From Acidobacteria bacterium 28-1 (GTDB taxonomy: Bacteria; Acidobacteriota; Blastocatellia; Pyrinomonadales; Pyrinomonadaceae): a DNA stretch of 64,000 bases. The stretch's first letter is position 1. Each line of letters begins with the position of its first letter. This document shows, in pieces, positions 27,535 through 36,621 of the stretch. The stretch is taken from NCBI GenBank assembly GCA_002050365.1, contig MWYZ01000038.1:1-64000 (forward strand). Reading direction: 5' to 3'. The notes beneath the pieces were generated by a model, which was given only the letters and a program-made list of their open reading frames with translations, was not told the DNA's origin and did not search any database. Position numbers and translations under genes: made by a program.

Positions 27535-27641
27535 TTTCTTAAACTCCTTTGGTTAATTTATCTTCCTTTAACAATAAACTGTCAAGCAAGTTTTGAGAGT
27601 CTTTTACCGAAGGGTAGAATTGAAACAAGGAGCAAAAGATT

Positions 27642-28355
27642 ATGAACAAAATTACACGACGAGAAGCGATTGGCGGAATGTTGGCGACGGGCGCGGGTGT
27701 TTTGGCTTTTAATGAAACAGGCAATGCTCAAACGGAGAATTTGCCGATGGCTTTTCGCGGAACGCATCAGCCGAAACCTCTGCCGTTTGACGCGGCGAAA
27801 TTGAAAGGCATTTCGGAAAAACTTATTAAGTCGCATTGGGAAAATAATTATATCGGCTCGGTCAAAGCCTTGAACGTTATTGAACAAAGGCTTGCTGCAA
27901 TGCTGAAAGAAAAAGATTTGCCTGCATATTTGTATGGCGATTTGAAGCGTGAAGAATTGATTCGGACCGGTTCCGTTGTCTTGCACGAACAATACTTTGC
28001 CAATCTCGGCGGCAACGGCAGAGCCGACGGGAAGGCTTTGAAACTAATTGAGAAATGGTTCGGCAGTTATGAACAATGGGAAAATGAATTTAAGAAAACG
28101 GCAAACGCGCTTTCGGGCGGTTCGGGCTGGACGATTTTGGCTTTCAATCTGCACACCAAAGAAGCTCATAACTATTGGGCTGCAGACCACGCGCATAATT
28201 CGCCGTTTTCCGTTCCGCTGCTTCTTCTGGATATGTATGAACATTCGTATCAAATGGATTATGGCTCGGCGGCGGCGAAATACATTGATGTATTTATGCA
28301 AAACGTGAATTGGGAAGAAGTCAATCGGCGCGTGGAAACATCAGCGAATTACTAA
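27642..28355 (+). CDS. Exported Fe/Mn-type superoxide dismutase
   Basis: This 237-aa protein has a twin-arginine-like leader ([19 protein letters not shown]). The mature Fe/Mn SOD fold keeps all four metal ligands: His in KSHWENNY, His in [10 protein letters not shown], and Asp and His in [15 protein letters not shown]. It converts superoxide to peroxide and oxygen. Export is unusual for Fe/Mn SODs, most of which are cytoplasmic, and points to a periplasmic role. The family core is degenerate in places ([13 protein letters not shown]), so choice between Fe and Mn is not possible. AAGGAG precedes the ATG. Confidence 0.88.
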   Translation: MNKITRREAIGGMLATGAGVLAFNETGNAQTENLPMAFRGTHQPKPLPFDAAKLKGISEKLIKSHWENNYIGSVKALNVIEQRLAAMLKEKDLPAYLYGDLKREELIRTGSVVLHEQYFANLGGNGRADGKALKLIEKWFGSYEQWENEFKKTANALSGGSGWTILAFNLHTKEAHNYWAADHAHNSPFSVPLLLLDMYEHSYQMDYGSAAAKYIDVFMQNVNWEEVNRRVETSANY

Positions 28356-28522
28356 ACTTGAATTAGATAAATTAAGGGGTTAATCTTAAAACGATTTAGG
28401 AATTATTATAAATCTACTTTTTTAAGCAATCTGTCGTTAATCTTCAAAACTTGTCGGTGGCGGGAGAATTTATTTTGGAGTTAAGATTTTGCAGTTGGAT
28501 TTATATCTTGACTCGTTGATTT

Positions 28523-29620
28523 ATGTATAAACAAATTGGCATTATCACCGGCGGCGGTGATGCGCCCGGCTTAAACGCGGTAATTCGCGCGGCGGTTCGC
28601 ACAGCGGTCAAAGAATTCGGGATAAAATGCGTCGGCATCGAGGACAGTTTTGAAGGTCTGACCGGCGAGACGCAAACCATGAAACTTACAACCAGAAGCG
28701 TGAGTGGAATTTTGCCGCGCGGCGGAACGATGCTCGGTACACGCAATTCGGGAAGTTTTTGCTGTTTTGAGGACGGCAAGGTAATTTTCCCCGATGAAAC
28801 GGTTAAAGCGGCGATTGAAAATTTAAAAAAACTCGAAATCGAAGCGCTCGTCGTCATCGGCGGCGACGGAACTCTGGCAATCGCGCAGGAATTTTACAAG
28901 CGCGGCATTCCGGTCATCGGCGTTCCGAAAACGATTGACAATGATTTAGCCGCGACCGAATTGACATTCGGATTTATGACGGCAATTGATATTGCCACCG
29001 AAGCTCTCGACCGACTTCACACGACCGCCGCGTCGCACGACCGCGTAATGATTTTGGAAGTAATGGGCAGACATACGGGTTGGATTGCACTTCACGCCGG
29101 GCTTGCCGGAAGCGCGGATATTATTTTAATTCCCGAAATTCCTTATTCGTTCGAGTCAATGGTGCAAAAAATCTTTTCACGCGAAAAAAGCGGCTCGCGT
29201 TTTACAAATATTGTCGTAGCGGAAGGCGCAACCGAAATCGGTAAATCGGAAATTTACAAGTCGGTGGGCGACCGTAAAACCGCGCCGCGTCTTGGCGGTG
29301 TCGGCGATTACATCGGTCAAAAAATTGAAGAGATGACCGGCAAAGAAGCCCGCTGTGTCGTGCTTGGACATCTTCAACGCGGCGGCAGTCCGAACGCCTT
29401 CGACCGTATGCTCGGAACGAGTTTCGGTGCGTGCGCGGTTCGCGCTCTAGCAAACGGAGAAGCGGGAAAAATGGTAGCTTTAAAAGCCGGAGAAATAGTT
29501 AATGTTCCACTTTCCGATGCAATTGCCAATATAAAAACCGTTGCATCAGACGGACAACTTATCCGCACGGCGCGTGATATTGGAATTTCTTTTGCCGCGC
29601 CGAAAGAATCAAGATTATAA
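28523..29620 (+). CDS. pfkA: 6-phosphofructokinase (group III-like)
   Basis: This 365-aa enzyme phosphorylates fructose 6-phosphate in glycolysis. Motifs seen are GIITGGGDAPGLNAVIRA, GGTMLGTRNSG, VVIGGDGTLAIA, VPKTIDNDL and MGRHTGWIALHAG. The donor-specifying positions are Gly in GGDGT (position 104 in E. coli numbering) and Lys in PKTIDND (position 124). Gly104/Lys124 occurs in ATP-dependent group III enzymes, whereas PPi enzymes have Asp104/Lys124, so ATP is the likelier donor. It is followed 5 bp later by a heptamer-repeat hairpin and greA. Confidence 0.93.
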   Translation: MYKQIGIITGGGDAPGLNAVIRAAVRTAVKEFGIKCVGIEDSFEGLTGETQTMKLTTRSVSGILPRGGTMLGTRNSGSFCCFEDGKVIFPDETVKAAIENLKKLEIEALVVIGGDGTLAIAQEFYKRGIPVIGVPKTIDNDLAATELTFGFMTAIDIATEALDRLHTTAASHDRVMILEVMGRHTGWIALHAGLAGSADIILIPEIPYSFESMVQKIFSREKSGSRFTNIVVAEGATEIGKSEIYKSVGDRKTAPRLGGVGDYIGQKIEEMTGKEARCVVLGHLQRGGSPNAFDRMLGTSFGACAVRALANGEAGKMVALKAGEIVNVPLSDAIANIKTVASDGQLIRTARDIGISFAAPKESRL

Positions 29621-29625
29621 TGTGA

Positions 29626-29695
29626 GTTCAAAGTTCAGAGTTCAAGGTTCAAAGTAACTTAATAACCTTGAACTTTGAACTTTGAAGTTTGAACT
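29626..29695. repeat. Heptamer repeat pair, inverted, in the greA leader
   Basis: The left array GTTCAAA, GTTCAGA, GTTCAAG, GTTCAAA (29626-29653) faces the right array TTGAACT, TTGAACT, TTGAAGT, TTGAACT (29668-29695). The arms are nearly perfect complements and form a long hairpin ending 8 bp before the greA ATG. Confidence 0.85.
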
Positions 29696-29703
29696 TTTTA
29701 TTT

Positions 29704-30177
29704 ATGGAAGAAATAAGAAAAAAAATACAAGCGCAATTGTCGGAGCTTGAAAACGAGCTGCGGTTTAAGTTGCCGAAGGAAATTCAAAAAGCGCGTGAGT
29801 TTGGCGATTTGAAGGAAAATGCCGAATACAAAGCTGCTGTGGAGCGTCAGAAAATGGTAATGGCGCGGGTGGTTCAATTAAGCCAGCGTTTAAGCGAAGT
29901 CGAAGCAATTGATTTATCAAAGATTCCGACCGACAGCGCGGCTTACGGCTCAAAGGTTGTTCTATACGACCTCGACAGCGAAGAAGACATTACTTACCGT
30001 CTTGTTTCGTCAGAAGAAAGCGACCCTGAAAACGGTTTGATTTCAACGGTTTCGCCCATTGGTCAGAGTTTGATGGGCAAAGAGGAAGGAGACGAAGTAA
30101 AGGTTAAAACGCCGAAAGGCTGGCGCAATTTCGAGATTAAAAGATTGTTAACAATTCATGAACAAGGAGAAAAGTAA
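29704..30177 (+). CDS. greA: Transcription elongation factor GreA
   Basis: GreA rescues backtracked RNA polymerase by stimulating transcript cleavage. The 157-aa protein has an N-terminal coiled coil whose tip bears the catalytic acidic pair in FGDLKENAEYKAA, and a C-terminal FKBP-like domain (SPIGQSLMGKEEGDEV). ATG 29704 (MEEIRKK) is the natural start. A TTG five codons upstream lies at the end of the repeat hairpin. No Shine-Dalgarno is visible. Confidence 0.95.
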   Translation: MEEIRKKIQAQLSELENELRFKLPKEIQKAREFGDLKENAEYKAAVERQKMVMARVVQLSQRLSEVEAIDLSKIPTDSAAYGSKVVLYDLDSEEDITYRLVSSEESDPENGLISTVSPIGQSLMGKEEGDEVKVKTPKGWRNFEIKRLLTIHEQGEK

Positions 30178-30269
30178 AAAGGAAAAGTAAAAGGGCAAGA
30201 GTGAAAACCGTTTAGTTCATCGAAATTGTAACAAGTGACAAGTTCTTTACTTTTTGCCTTTTTACTTGC
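30170..30269. repeat. Degenerate heptamer repeat pair after greA
   Basis: The left array AAAAGTA, AAAAGGA, AAAGTAA, AAGGGCA starts over the greA stop codon. The right array around 30243-30269 reads TTTACTT, TTTGCCT, TTTTACT. The arms are imperfectly complementary. The position suggests a transcript-end hairpin. Confidence 0.55.
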
Positions 30270-30275
30270 GAAGCA

Positions 30276-30494
30276 GTGTTTGGGCTATTGATAGACAAAT
30301 ACCCGAAAGAGACGCGCGAAAAACTGCGGAAATTACCGGCGTTAGCTTCGCGCGGCGCAGTCGTCATAAAATCTCTGGCGGCTTGTTTTGATTTGTTAGT
30401 AGTGATTATTAGTTTTGCTTCGGTTAGTGCATTGTTTATTTGCCTTTTCGTGGTTCTATTGGCCGCATTTTGGAGCTATTCTACTTTGGCGTAA
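30276..30494 (+). CDS. Possible small membrane protein
   Basis: This GTG-started 72-aa frame has a basic N-terminus and one long hydrophobic region (residues ~38-68, LLVVIISFASVSALFICLFV). No ribosome site is seen and its start overlaps the edge of the preceding repeat. It could be a chance frame. No family is recognised. Confidence 0.3.
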   Translation: MFGLLIDKYPKETREKLRKLPALASRGAVVIKSLAACFDLLVVIISFASVSALFICLFVVLLAAFWSYSTLA

Positions 30495-30509
30495 CATTAA
30501 TAATCTTGT

Positions 30510-30704
30510 TCAACGGGGTGTTAGTCTAATCTTCTGATCCGGTATATTTATCACGATAACCACAATTATAAGTATAAGGATAATCATAAAAAGAGGTATT
30601 AAAATTCTAATACTCCAATCTTTTCCAAATTGATTTTTAATAGAGTTTTTTAATTTTCGCTTAAAAGTCTTTGTCTTGTTAATTTTACGTCCCTTTGATT
30701 GCAT
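30510..30704 (-). CDS. Possible small single-pass membrane protein
   Basis: This 64-aa protein starts at ATG 30704 (MQSKGRKINKTK). A strongly basic N-terminal half is followed by one hydrophobic helix (ILIPLFMIILILIIVVIVI) and a short tail. The charge pattern predicts the basic part in the cytoplasm. A longer TTG start exists at 30764. No family is recognised. Confidence 0.45.
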   Translation of the reverse strand: MQSKGRKINKTKTFKRKLKNSIKNQFGKDWSIRILIPLFMIILILIIVVIVINIPDQKIRLTPR

Positions 30705-30841
30705 AATGTAAATAAAATTCCCTAATTTAACTAAATGGTAAACCTTCTTTTTCTCATTTTGCAACTTTTTATTTCTAAAGGCGTGTCTTTAATCGAAAGG
30801 CAGGTGGGTAACTCCTTTCATTATACTTTAGTACTCCTAAA

Positions 30842-30877
30842 AGAAAAGCCGTGAGTTCTGACGCTCACGGCTTTTCT
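30842..30877. terminator. Bidirectional terminator hairpin
   Basis: Perfect 14-bp arms AGAAAAGCCGTGAG (30842-30855) and CTCACGGCTTTTCT (30864-30877) enclose an 8-nt loop, then T's. Related stems with AGCCGTGA recur at 40587-40608. Confidence 0.8.
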
Positions 30878-30985
30878 TTTTTCTGATTATTGATTTACTT
30901 TAATTTTAGATTGTAAAGTTAAATTTTTATGCTTTTCAATAAAACATCTATAAATTTTGAGAGATTGATCATCGCCAAACCAAAT

Positions 30986-31507
30986 TTAAGTAATGTTGTT
31001 TTCGAGCCACTCTTTCAATTTGTCAAAGTTCTCTGTTGTATAATGGGAAGGCTCACTGTTTGTCATAATTTTTACGCGCGTAAGACTTGGTTCAGCTAAA
31101 ATGAGTATTTCCCAGTAATCATCTGCGTTTCGTTTATAAAATTGAAGACGGGTGGAGCTTGTATCTGATAACAAATCAAATCCTTTTTCTTGGAGTAGAT
31201 ATACAATGATTGTGGTAGTTGGCGGCAATCCCGGCGCAGGATTTGCGCCCGACAACCAAGCACCATATTTGAGAGGTTCAGACGAACGCCTTGTTATCAA
31301 ATAACCTTCACGTTTCCGTTGGTGTCGGCGGCTCAAATACAAAAGCGTGGTCAGTTTTTCTTGGCGGAAATAACAATACAAATGTTTTATTTGGGTTTGG
31401 CGCATTTGAAGATGCGGCGAGTATTTATGCGGGACGCAATAATTATCCAGCCTATCAACTAAATTATAATCAGCACGCCGCCTAATAAGGACTTTTGCAT
31501 TTTTCAA
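30986..31507 (-). CDS. Uncharacterised protein beside the integrated element
   Basis: In this 173-aa frame the C-terminal half (from GLPPTTTIIVYLLQEKGFDL to FDKLKEWLENN) looks like a real globular protein. The N-terminal half is basic and less convincing, and its first codons lie inside the left att arm. A plus-strand frame at 31291-31485 (VSVGVGGSNTKAW...) overlaps it and also looks protein-like. The area may therefore join fragments of two genes. No family is recognised. Confidence 0.4.
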   Translation of the reverse strand: MKNAKVLIRRRADYNLVDRLDNYCVPHKYSPHLQMRQTQIKHLYCYFRQEKLTTLLYLSRRHQRKREGYLITRRSSEPLKYGAWLSGANPAPGLPPTTTIIVYLLQEKGFDLLSDTSSTRLQFYKRNADDYWEILILAEPSLTRVKIMTNSEPSHYTTENFDKLKEWLENNIT

Positions 31508-31646
31508 ATATGTATCTGAAAATATAGCTGTTATGTGTTAGTTTCGAGTGTTACCGAGTGAACACAGTTTTATTATCCACTGTATAGTACTCTATAATAC
31601 CTTGTAACTGTTGGCAAATTAAGACTTATATGTTTGGAGCAAGCAT
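31490..31646. repeat. Left attachment arm and core (attL)
   Basis: This 157-bp stretch is matched, at roughly 85% identity by eye, by 44082-44241. The last 24 bp (31623-31646) are identical in both and contain ATGTTTGGAGCAAGCAT, the first codons of the gene at 44225. It is probably the original upstream region of that gene, with a TATAAT at 31593-31598 that the right copy lacks. Confidence 0.8.
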
Positions 31647-31765
31647 AAGACATTCTCTTTTGTAATGCTTCAAGCCTTTTATTATCTATTAGTTACAAGC
31701 CTTAGAAACGTCTCTAAAATTGAGATGTATCTAATAATGTAGCCATTCGGCTGCAAAATCCGCTT

Positions 31766-32821
31766 TTAGACTGCTTTTGCGAACTTTCTGTTTTCCATTT
31801 TCTTAATGGCATCCGCTTTATAACTTTCCGACGGGTGAGCATACCGGGAAATTGTCTTTAATCCGCTATGACCTAGAATCTGCGACAAGGTAAGCAAATC
31901 AACTCCATTCTCGACGGCACGGCTGGCGAATGTATGACGGCAATCGTAAAGCCGGAAATTCATCTTCAATCGCTCCATTGTCCGAATGTGCATCTTGTCT
32001 ATCGTTTCGGTTGCAGCGCGGAAATCTTCGTCGTTTTGCGGAAATAAGTTTTCACCTTTGAATCTTTGCAGACGACCTTTAAGAACCGCGCTTGCCTTTG
32101 CGGAAAGATGAACTTGCCTCAAACTCGCTTTTGTTTTGCCCTTTGTAATTTTCAAAAAACCTTGATTAAGAAAAACTTCGCTTCGTTTTATTCGATAAAT
32201 TTCACCGCATCGCATACCACTTTGAAGCATTAAAATTGCCACGTCTTGAAGCGGCTGCGGAGCTGCAAGCAAGTAAACCTTTTCTTCGTCGTCTGTTAAA
32301 ACGTGAAAATCCGCGTCATTCTCTTTTAACAGCTTGACGTTTTGCGCTGGATTATTACGCAAGACATCTTCATTTACCAACCTTTTGAAAATCTTCTTTA
32401 GCGTAATCAATTCACGGTTGACCGTGCCGCGTGTGATTTTGTCCTTTGTCTTTCTCGACGTTTGACCGCTTCGCCAAACGACGAACTTTTCAACGTCTTT
32501 CGCTTCGATTGCATCCGTTTTCTTTTTTCCGAAAAATTCAGTCAAAACTTGAACCGCGAACCGCTCGCGCCGTTCGGTTGTCTGTTCGGCGTGGCTAACC
32601 ATTGACCACTTGAGAAAATCACTCGCGGCGGCGGCGAATGTCGGCGCATCTTTCTTCGGCTTGATGCCGATGCGCCCTAACGCTAATTCGTGCCGGAAAG
32701 CCGCTTCAATCGTCAAAGCATCGCGCTTATTCGAGCATTTTGTTGATTGCTGGACAAGCGAGCCGTCAAAGGTGAATTTCATCCAAAAAAACTTTGAATT
32801 TTCGCGTTTATATAAACTCAT
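31766..32821 (-). CDS. int: Tyrosine recombinase / integrase
   Basis: This 351-aa phage-type integrase has an N-terminal SAM-like core-binding domain (residues ~60-165) and a catalytic domain. The first Arg is in QSGMRCGEIYRIKRSE, then H-x-x-R in YDCRHTFASRA, the second His in ILGHSGLKTISRYAHP, and the nucleophile Tyr in the same segment. It cuts and joins DNA at att cores. It lies next to the left core and points toward it, and its start overlaps the end of the zinc-finger gene by 14 bp, suggesting coupled translation. Confidence 0.93.
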   Translation of the reverse strand: MSLYKRENSKFFWMKFTFDGSLVQQSTKCSNKRDALTIEAAFRHELALGRIGIKPKKDAPTFAAAASDFLKWSMVSHAEQTTERRERFAVQVLTEFFGKKKTDAIEAKDVEKFVVWRSGQTSRKTKDKITRGTVNRELITLKKIFKRLVNEDVLRNNPAQNVKLLKENDADFHVLTDDEEKVYLLAAPQPLQDVAILMLQSGMRCGEIYRIKRSEVFLNQGFLKITKGKTKASLRQVHLSAKASAVLKGRLQRFKGENLFPQNDEDFRAATETIDKMHIRTMERLKMNFRLYDCRHTFASRAVENGVDLLTLSQILGHSGLKTISRYAHPSESYKADAIKKMENRKFAKAV

Positions 32822-33581
32822 TATTTTTGCTCCTTTTTGTAGACTTTGCTGTTCCTTCTTTTATAAGTTCCCGGTTTGCTTCGCGCTTGGCTTTTCTTTC
32901 GGCTTTTTCTTCCGGCGTTAAATTGCGATAACGGCGCGTTCTTAAAATGCCAAAACACGGAGCAGAGCAAGTTTTTGATTCTTCGCGTTTTGCCCAAAAG
33001 ACGCGATTGCAAATCTCACAGGCTCGCAGCCTATCAAGATTTATAGTGCTGATTAATTCTAAAAAAACCGGGAGACTTGCTCTAAATTCACCGTCTTTTT
33101 CTGTAATTGGAATCGAAATTTCCAAGCTAGGTTTGTGCCAGGAAGAGTTTTCTGTTTTTTTCTTTTTTTCAGACACCCTGTCAATCACTAATTTAATATT
33201 TTTGCGTGTTTGGTAAATTTCTTCGTAAGTGATAATTACAGCGTCCAATAAAGCCTTGTATCGCCGCCTATCTAAATCGTTGTTCGACTCCGCCGACTTA
33301 TTAAACCAACAGTTGAATATATTTGTTTTGGCTTCTCTGTCGAAGTCTTTGAAACATTCATCAAAAATATCAGACCACAAATCTACGTCAGTTTTTTGTT
33401 CTTGTAACAACCATTCATTGGTGAATGCTTCTATCACCTTGCCCGCGTTAGGCATATCAGCATCAGGCGGAACTAAATTAACCATTTTAAGAATAGCAGC
33501 CAGTTCTGGCAGACATTTATACTTTGCCCTTGATTTCTTTTCCGTTTGTTGCAAGCCTTCACTCTTTTTCTTTTTAGGCAT
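32808..33581 (-). CDS. Element protein with C-terminal zinc finger (CGNR-like)
   Basis: This 257-aa protein is helical for ~190 residues and then carries RACEICNRVFWAKREESKTC followed by SAPCFGILRTRRY, a four-cysteine zinc finger of the type at the end of CGNR-like proteins, and a very basic tail (EEKAERKAKREANRE). It likely binds DNA or RNA. It is co-transcribed and overlapping with the integrase, so it may regulate integration or replication. Its first codons face the excisionase-like gene across a 187-bp divergent region. Confidence 0.7.
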   Translation of the reverse strand: MPKKKKSEGLQQTEKKSRAKYKCLPELAAILKMVNLVPPDADMPNAGKVIEAFTNEWLLQEQKTDVDLWSDIFDECFKDFDREAKTNIFNCWFNKSAESNNDLDRRRYKALLDAVIITYEEIYQTRKNIKLVIDRVSEKKKKTENSSWHKPSLEISIPITEKDGEFRASLPVFLELISTINLDRLRACEICNRVFWAKREESKTCSAPCFGILRTRRYRNLTPEEKAERKAKREANRELIKEGTAKSTKRSKNNEFI

Positions 33582-33768
33582 ATTTTTGAAACCGTGTAAC
33601 GCTTAATTGCTACATTGTGTTTATTAAAAGTTACATTTCCTATAACGCTTACTCGACATTTTTTGCTTGATAAATTAAAACAAGTTTTTTGTTGCAAATA
33701 GCACACTAGATAACGTAGCATAGCCTTAACTTGTTAGCAAGTAAAAGTAACACAAGGAGTGAAATAAA

Positions 33769-34002
33769 ATGAATTTGAATGTTATGGAGAGAAACCAAAT
33801 GACGCAATCAAACGTTACAAATAATAAATTTGCGTATTCAGTTGAAGAAATCAGCGAACAAACCACGCTTTCAAAAGCCTTTCTGCGAAACGAGATTCGC
33901 GCCGGACATTTAAAAGCAAATCGTTTCGGACGGCGTGTTTTAGTGCTGTCTGAAAATTTACAGAATTATTTAAAAAAAGGAGAAATCGAAGATGCAAAAT
34001 GA
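33769..34002 (+). CDS. Excisionase-like helix-turn-helix protein
   Basis: This 77-aa protein has a MerR/excisionase-type winged HTH from residue ~22: AYSVEEISEQTTLSKAFLRN, then EIRAGHLKANRFGRRVLVLS. Such proteins bend DNA at att sites to drive excision or act as regulators. AAGGAG lies before the ATG. The stop overlaps the start of the next gene. It is the first gene of the rightward replication operon. Confidence 0.8.
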   Translation: MNLNVMERNQMTQSNVTNNKFAYSVEEISEQTTLSKAFLRNEIRAGHLKANRFGRRVLVLSENLQNYLKKGEIEDAK

Positions 34003-34264
34003 AAAAGCCGTCGCGACAAACAACGGCTTCAATAAAATAAACAAACAATTAACTATGACAAATTCTACACAAAAAACAGAAATAAAGCAATCGAAATTAA
34101 ACTTCGGCAATCCGCCGGAAATAATAATTTGTTTTGCTTGCCATCGCGAAAGGGAATTTGACGGATACATTTTCCGTCTCGTTCGCGTGTGCGCCGATTG
34201 CCGAACCGAAAGCGAGGTTTTGATAACCCGAAAACGATTTGAGCGGCGGAGGGCAAGCAAATGA
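33992..34264 (+). CDS. Small zinc-ribbon protein
   Basis: This 90-aa protein has CFACHRERE and VCADCRTES, two CxxC pairs 21 residues apart, which form a zinc ribbon in its C-terminal half, followed by basic RKRFERRRASK. Its ATG overlaps the excisionase-like gene and its end overlaps the primase start (ATGA). A role as a replication accessory or DNA-binding protein is inferred from position. Confidence 0.6.
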   Translation: MQNEKAVATNNGFNKINKQLTMTNSTQKTEIKQSKLNFGNPPEIIICFACHREREFDGYIFRLVRVCADCRTESEVLITRKRFERRRASK

Positions 34265-36621
34265 ATCAAATTTTAGAACACGCAAGAAAATATCATCGGC
34301 GAGGCTGGCAGCCTTTGCCAATCGCTTACGGCTCAAAAAACCCGAACTTTTCCGGCTGGCAGAAATTTCAAACCACCGAAGCGGATTTGCCTAACCATTT
34401 CAACGTCGCGGCTCAAAACATTGGAGTTTTGCTGCACAACGGCTTGACGGATGTTGATTTGGACTCGCCTGAAGCGGTCAAGATTGCCGATTACTTTTTA
34501 CCGCCGACCGACGCTGTTTTCGGACGCGCAAGCAAAATGCGTTCGCATCGAATTTTCAAATGCAAAGGCGCGGCGTTTGAGAAATTCAATAATCCGTTTC
34601 TTGTAAGTTCTAAAGACGAGAAGGAACGAAAAAACGCTTGCATTGTCGAGATTCGCACGGGCAACGGACTGCAAACAGTCTTTCCCGGCTCGACGCACTC
34701 AAGCGGCGAAGTTGTCGAATGGCACACGGACGGCGAACCGCTTCAAGTTGACGCTCAAAACTTGCGCCGGGCGGTTGCTCTGATGGCTTCAGCGTGCCTT
34801 ATTTCCACGTTTTGGCGCGGTGGTGTGCGGCAAGATTTAACAATGGCGGTGGGCGGTGCATTACTGCGAAACGGCTTTGATGTGCCGCAGGTGAAAAAAT
34901 TTATCAAAGCAATTTGTTTTGCGGCAAGCGATGAAGAAACCGCCGACCGATTGAAAGCAGTGGACGCAACGGCGCAAAAATTAAAGAGCGGTAAAAATGT
35001 TTACGGCTTTCCCAAACTTGCCGAATTGACGGACAACAAACTTGTTGAAAACGTTTGTAAATGGCTTCAAATTGAAAGCAGACAAGACGGCGAACCCGTT
35101 CACCAAACCGACGCGCCCGCCGAATTTACAGGCGAACCGAAACCGCTCGATTTAACTTTGAAACCAGTTGAACCGCTTGACGATGATTGCCTGCCGAAAG
35201 TGCTTGTTGATTGGTTGAGACCAGCTTCAAAAGTTATCGGATGTCCGTTTGATTTTCTCGTTTTATCGGCGGTGATTATGGTTGGGAGTATTATCGGCTC
35301 ACGGCTTCGCGTGAAACCTTTGCGCCATTCGGATTGGTTTGTAGTTCCTAACCTTTACGGCGGATGCGTCGGTTTGCCGTCCACAAAGAAAACGCCCGCG
35401 CTCGACGAAACTCGCAAACCGATTTTGGAATTACAGGCGAAAGCCCGTAAAGAGTTTTCGGATAAAATAAAAGATTTTGTGATTGAAGCGAAATGTTACG
35501 AACGGGATACAGCCGCAGTTTATAAAGAAAAACTAGGATTGACGGAAACAAAAGGGAAAATCAATTCGTTGACCGAACCCAACACGCCTGTTTTGAAGCG
35601 TTACGAAACCAACGATATAACCACGCCGAAGCTCGCGCAATTTCTTTCCGAAAATCCGATTGGTTTATTACAAAACCGCGATGAATTAGTTGGTTGGTTT
35701 AAATCGCTTGAAGCAGATTACGACCTCAACGCCCGGTCATTTATTTTGGAAGTTTGGAAAGGCGCGATTGCTTACGAACTGGCTAGAGTTGGAAACGGTG
35801 AAATTCAAATCACATCGGGAACGCTTTCGATTATCGGCGGAATTCAACCGTCAAAGCTGCAACGATACATCTCGGAAGCCTACTCATTCGACAATTCGGA
35901 CGGCTTGCCGCAGCGTTTTTTGTTCGCATACCCCGACACAAGCAAACGAAGCGAAAAGCCGACACAACCCGATTATGACGCAATGAGAGACGGCTATTCG
36001 GCGGTGAATCGGTTATGCAAAAAACTTGCCGAATTTGATTTTAGCGGAAAAGTAATCGGCGCGAATGGTGACATATTTCAAATCGTCAAATTTAACGCCG
36101 AAGCTCAAGCCGTAGTTGACGAATGGCAAGCCGACACGGAAGCCGAAGCCGAAACCCTGCAAGTTGAAGATGAAGCATTTTCGGCATATCTCTACAAAAT
36201 GCCGAAAAGCTGCTTTGCCATCGCTTTAATTTTCCACTGTCTTGAACATATCAACGATGCCGCGTTCCCGGACGAAATGACAATCGAAACCACTTTGCGA
36301 GCGATTGCTTACACGGAAATTTTAATCACACACGCCCGGCGTGTTTTTGCGCTCGGCGAAAATCAAATCTTTTCTTTGGCGCAAATCCTAATCGGCAAAA
36401 TCAAAAAAGGCGAACTTGAGCAAGGTTTTACCGCTTACGAAATCAAACGTAAGCAGTGGAGCGGACTGAAAACGCCTGACACGATAAAAGACGTTATCGT
36501 TTTGTTAATTGATTACGGCTATTTGCTGGAATTGCCGACAAGCGGCGAACCCGGCAGACCAACAATAAAATACGCCTTTCATCCTTCATTGGAAACGGAG
36601 AAAAAAGATGAAGTGGAATAA
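34261..36621 (+). CDS. Primase-polymerase with DUF3987 helicase-like domain
   Basis: In this 786-aa protein, residues ~1-175 form an archaeo-eukaryotic-type primase (prim-pol): RGWQPLPIAYGSKNPNFSGW, catalytic acids in GLTDVDLDSPEA, SHRIFKCKG, then FPGSTHSSGEVVEW. Residues ~300-700 are DUF3987: GCVGLPSTKKTPALDETRKP (a P-loop-like segment, with Lys-Lys-Thr in place of the usual Gly-Lys-Ser/Thr), LQNRDELVGWFKSLE, IIGGIQPSKLQRY and GLPQRFLFAYPD. It should start DNA synthesis for the element. It begins on the ATGA of the zinc-ribbon gene and overlaps the next gene by 14 bp. Confidence 0.85.
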   Translation: MNQILEHARKYHRRGWQPLPIAYGSKNPNFSGWQKFQTTEADLPNHFNVAAQNIGVLLHNGLTDVDLDSPEAVKIADYFLPPTDAVFGRASKMRSHRIFKCKGAAFEKFNNPFLVSSKDEKERKNACIVEIRTGNGLQTVFPGSTHSSGEVVEWHTDGEPLQVDAQNLRRAVALMASACLISTFWRGGVRQDLTMAVGGALLRNGFDVPQVKKFIKAICFAASDEETADRLKAVDATAQKLKSGKNVYGFPKLAELTDNKLVENVCKWLQIESRQDGEPVHQTDAPAEFTGEPKPLDLTLKPVEPLDDDCLPKVLVDWLRPASKVIGCPFDFLVLSAVIMVGSIIGSRLRVKPLRHSDWFVVPNLYGGCVGLPSTKKTPALDETRKPILELQAKARKEFSDKIKDFVIEAKCYERDTAAVYKEKLGLTETKGKINSLTEPNTPVLKRYETNDITTPKLAQFLSENPIGLLQNRDELVGWFKSLEADYDLNARSFILEVWKGAIAYELARVGNGEIQITSGTLSIIGGIQPSKLQRYISEAYSFDNSDGLPQRFLFAYPDTSKRSEKPTQPDYDAMRDGYSAVNRLCKKLAEFDFSGKVIGANGDIFQIVKFNAEAQAVVDEWQADTEAEAETLQVEDEAFSAYLYKMPKSCFAIALIFHCLEHINDAAFPDEMTIETTLRAIAYTEILITHARRVFALGENQIFSLAQILIGKIKKGELEQGFTAYEIKRKQWSGLKTPDTIKDVIVLLIDYGYLLELPTSGEPGRPTIKYAFHPSLETEKKDEVE

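Noticed and set aside
25125-29695. CRISPR arrays
   Set aside because: The repeats are 7-bp units without unique spacers and no cas genes are present.
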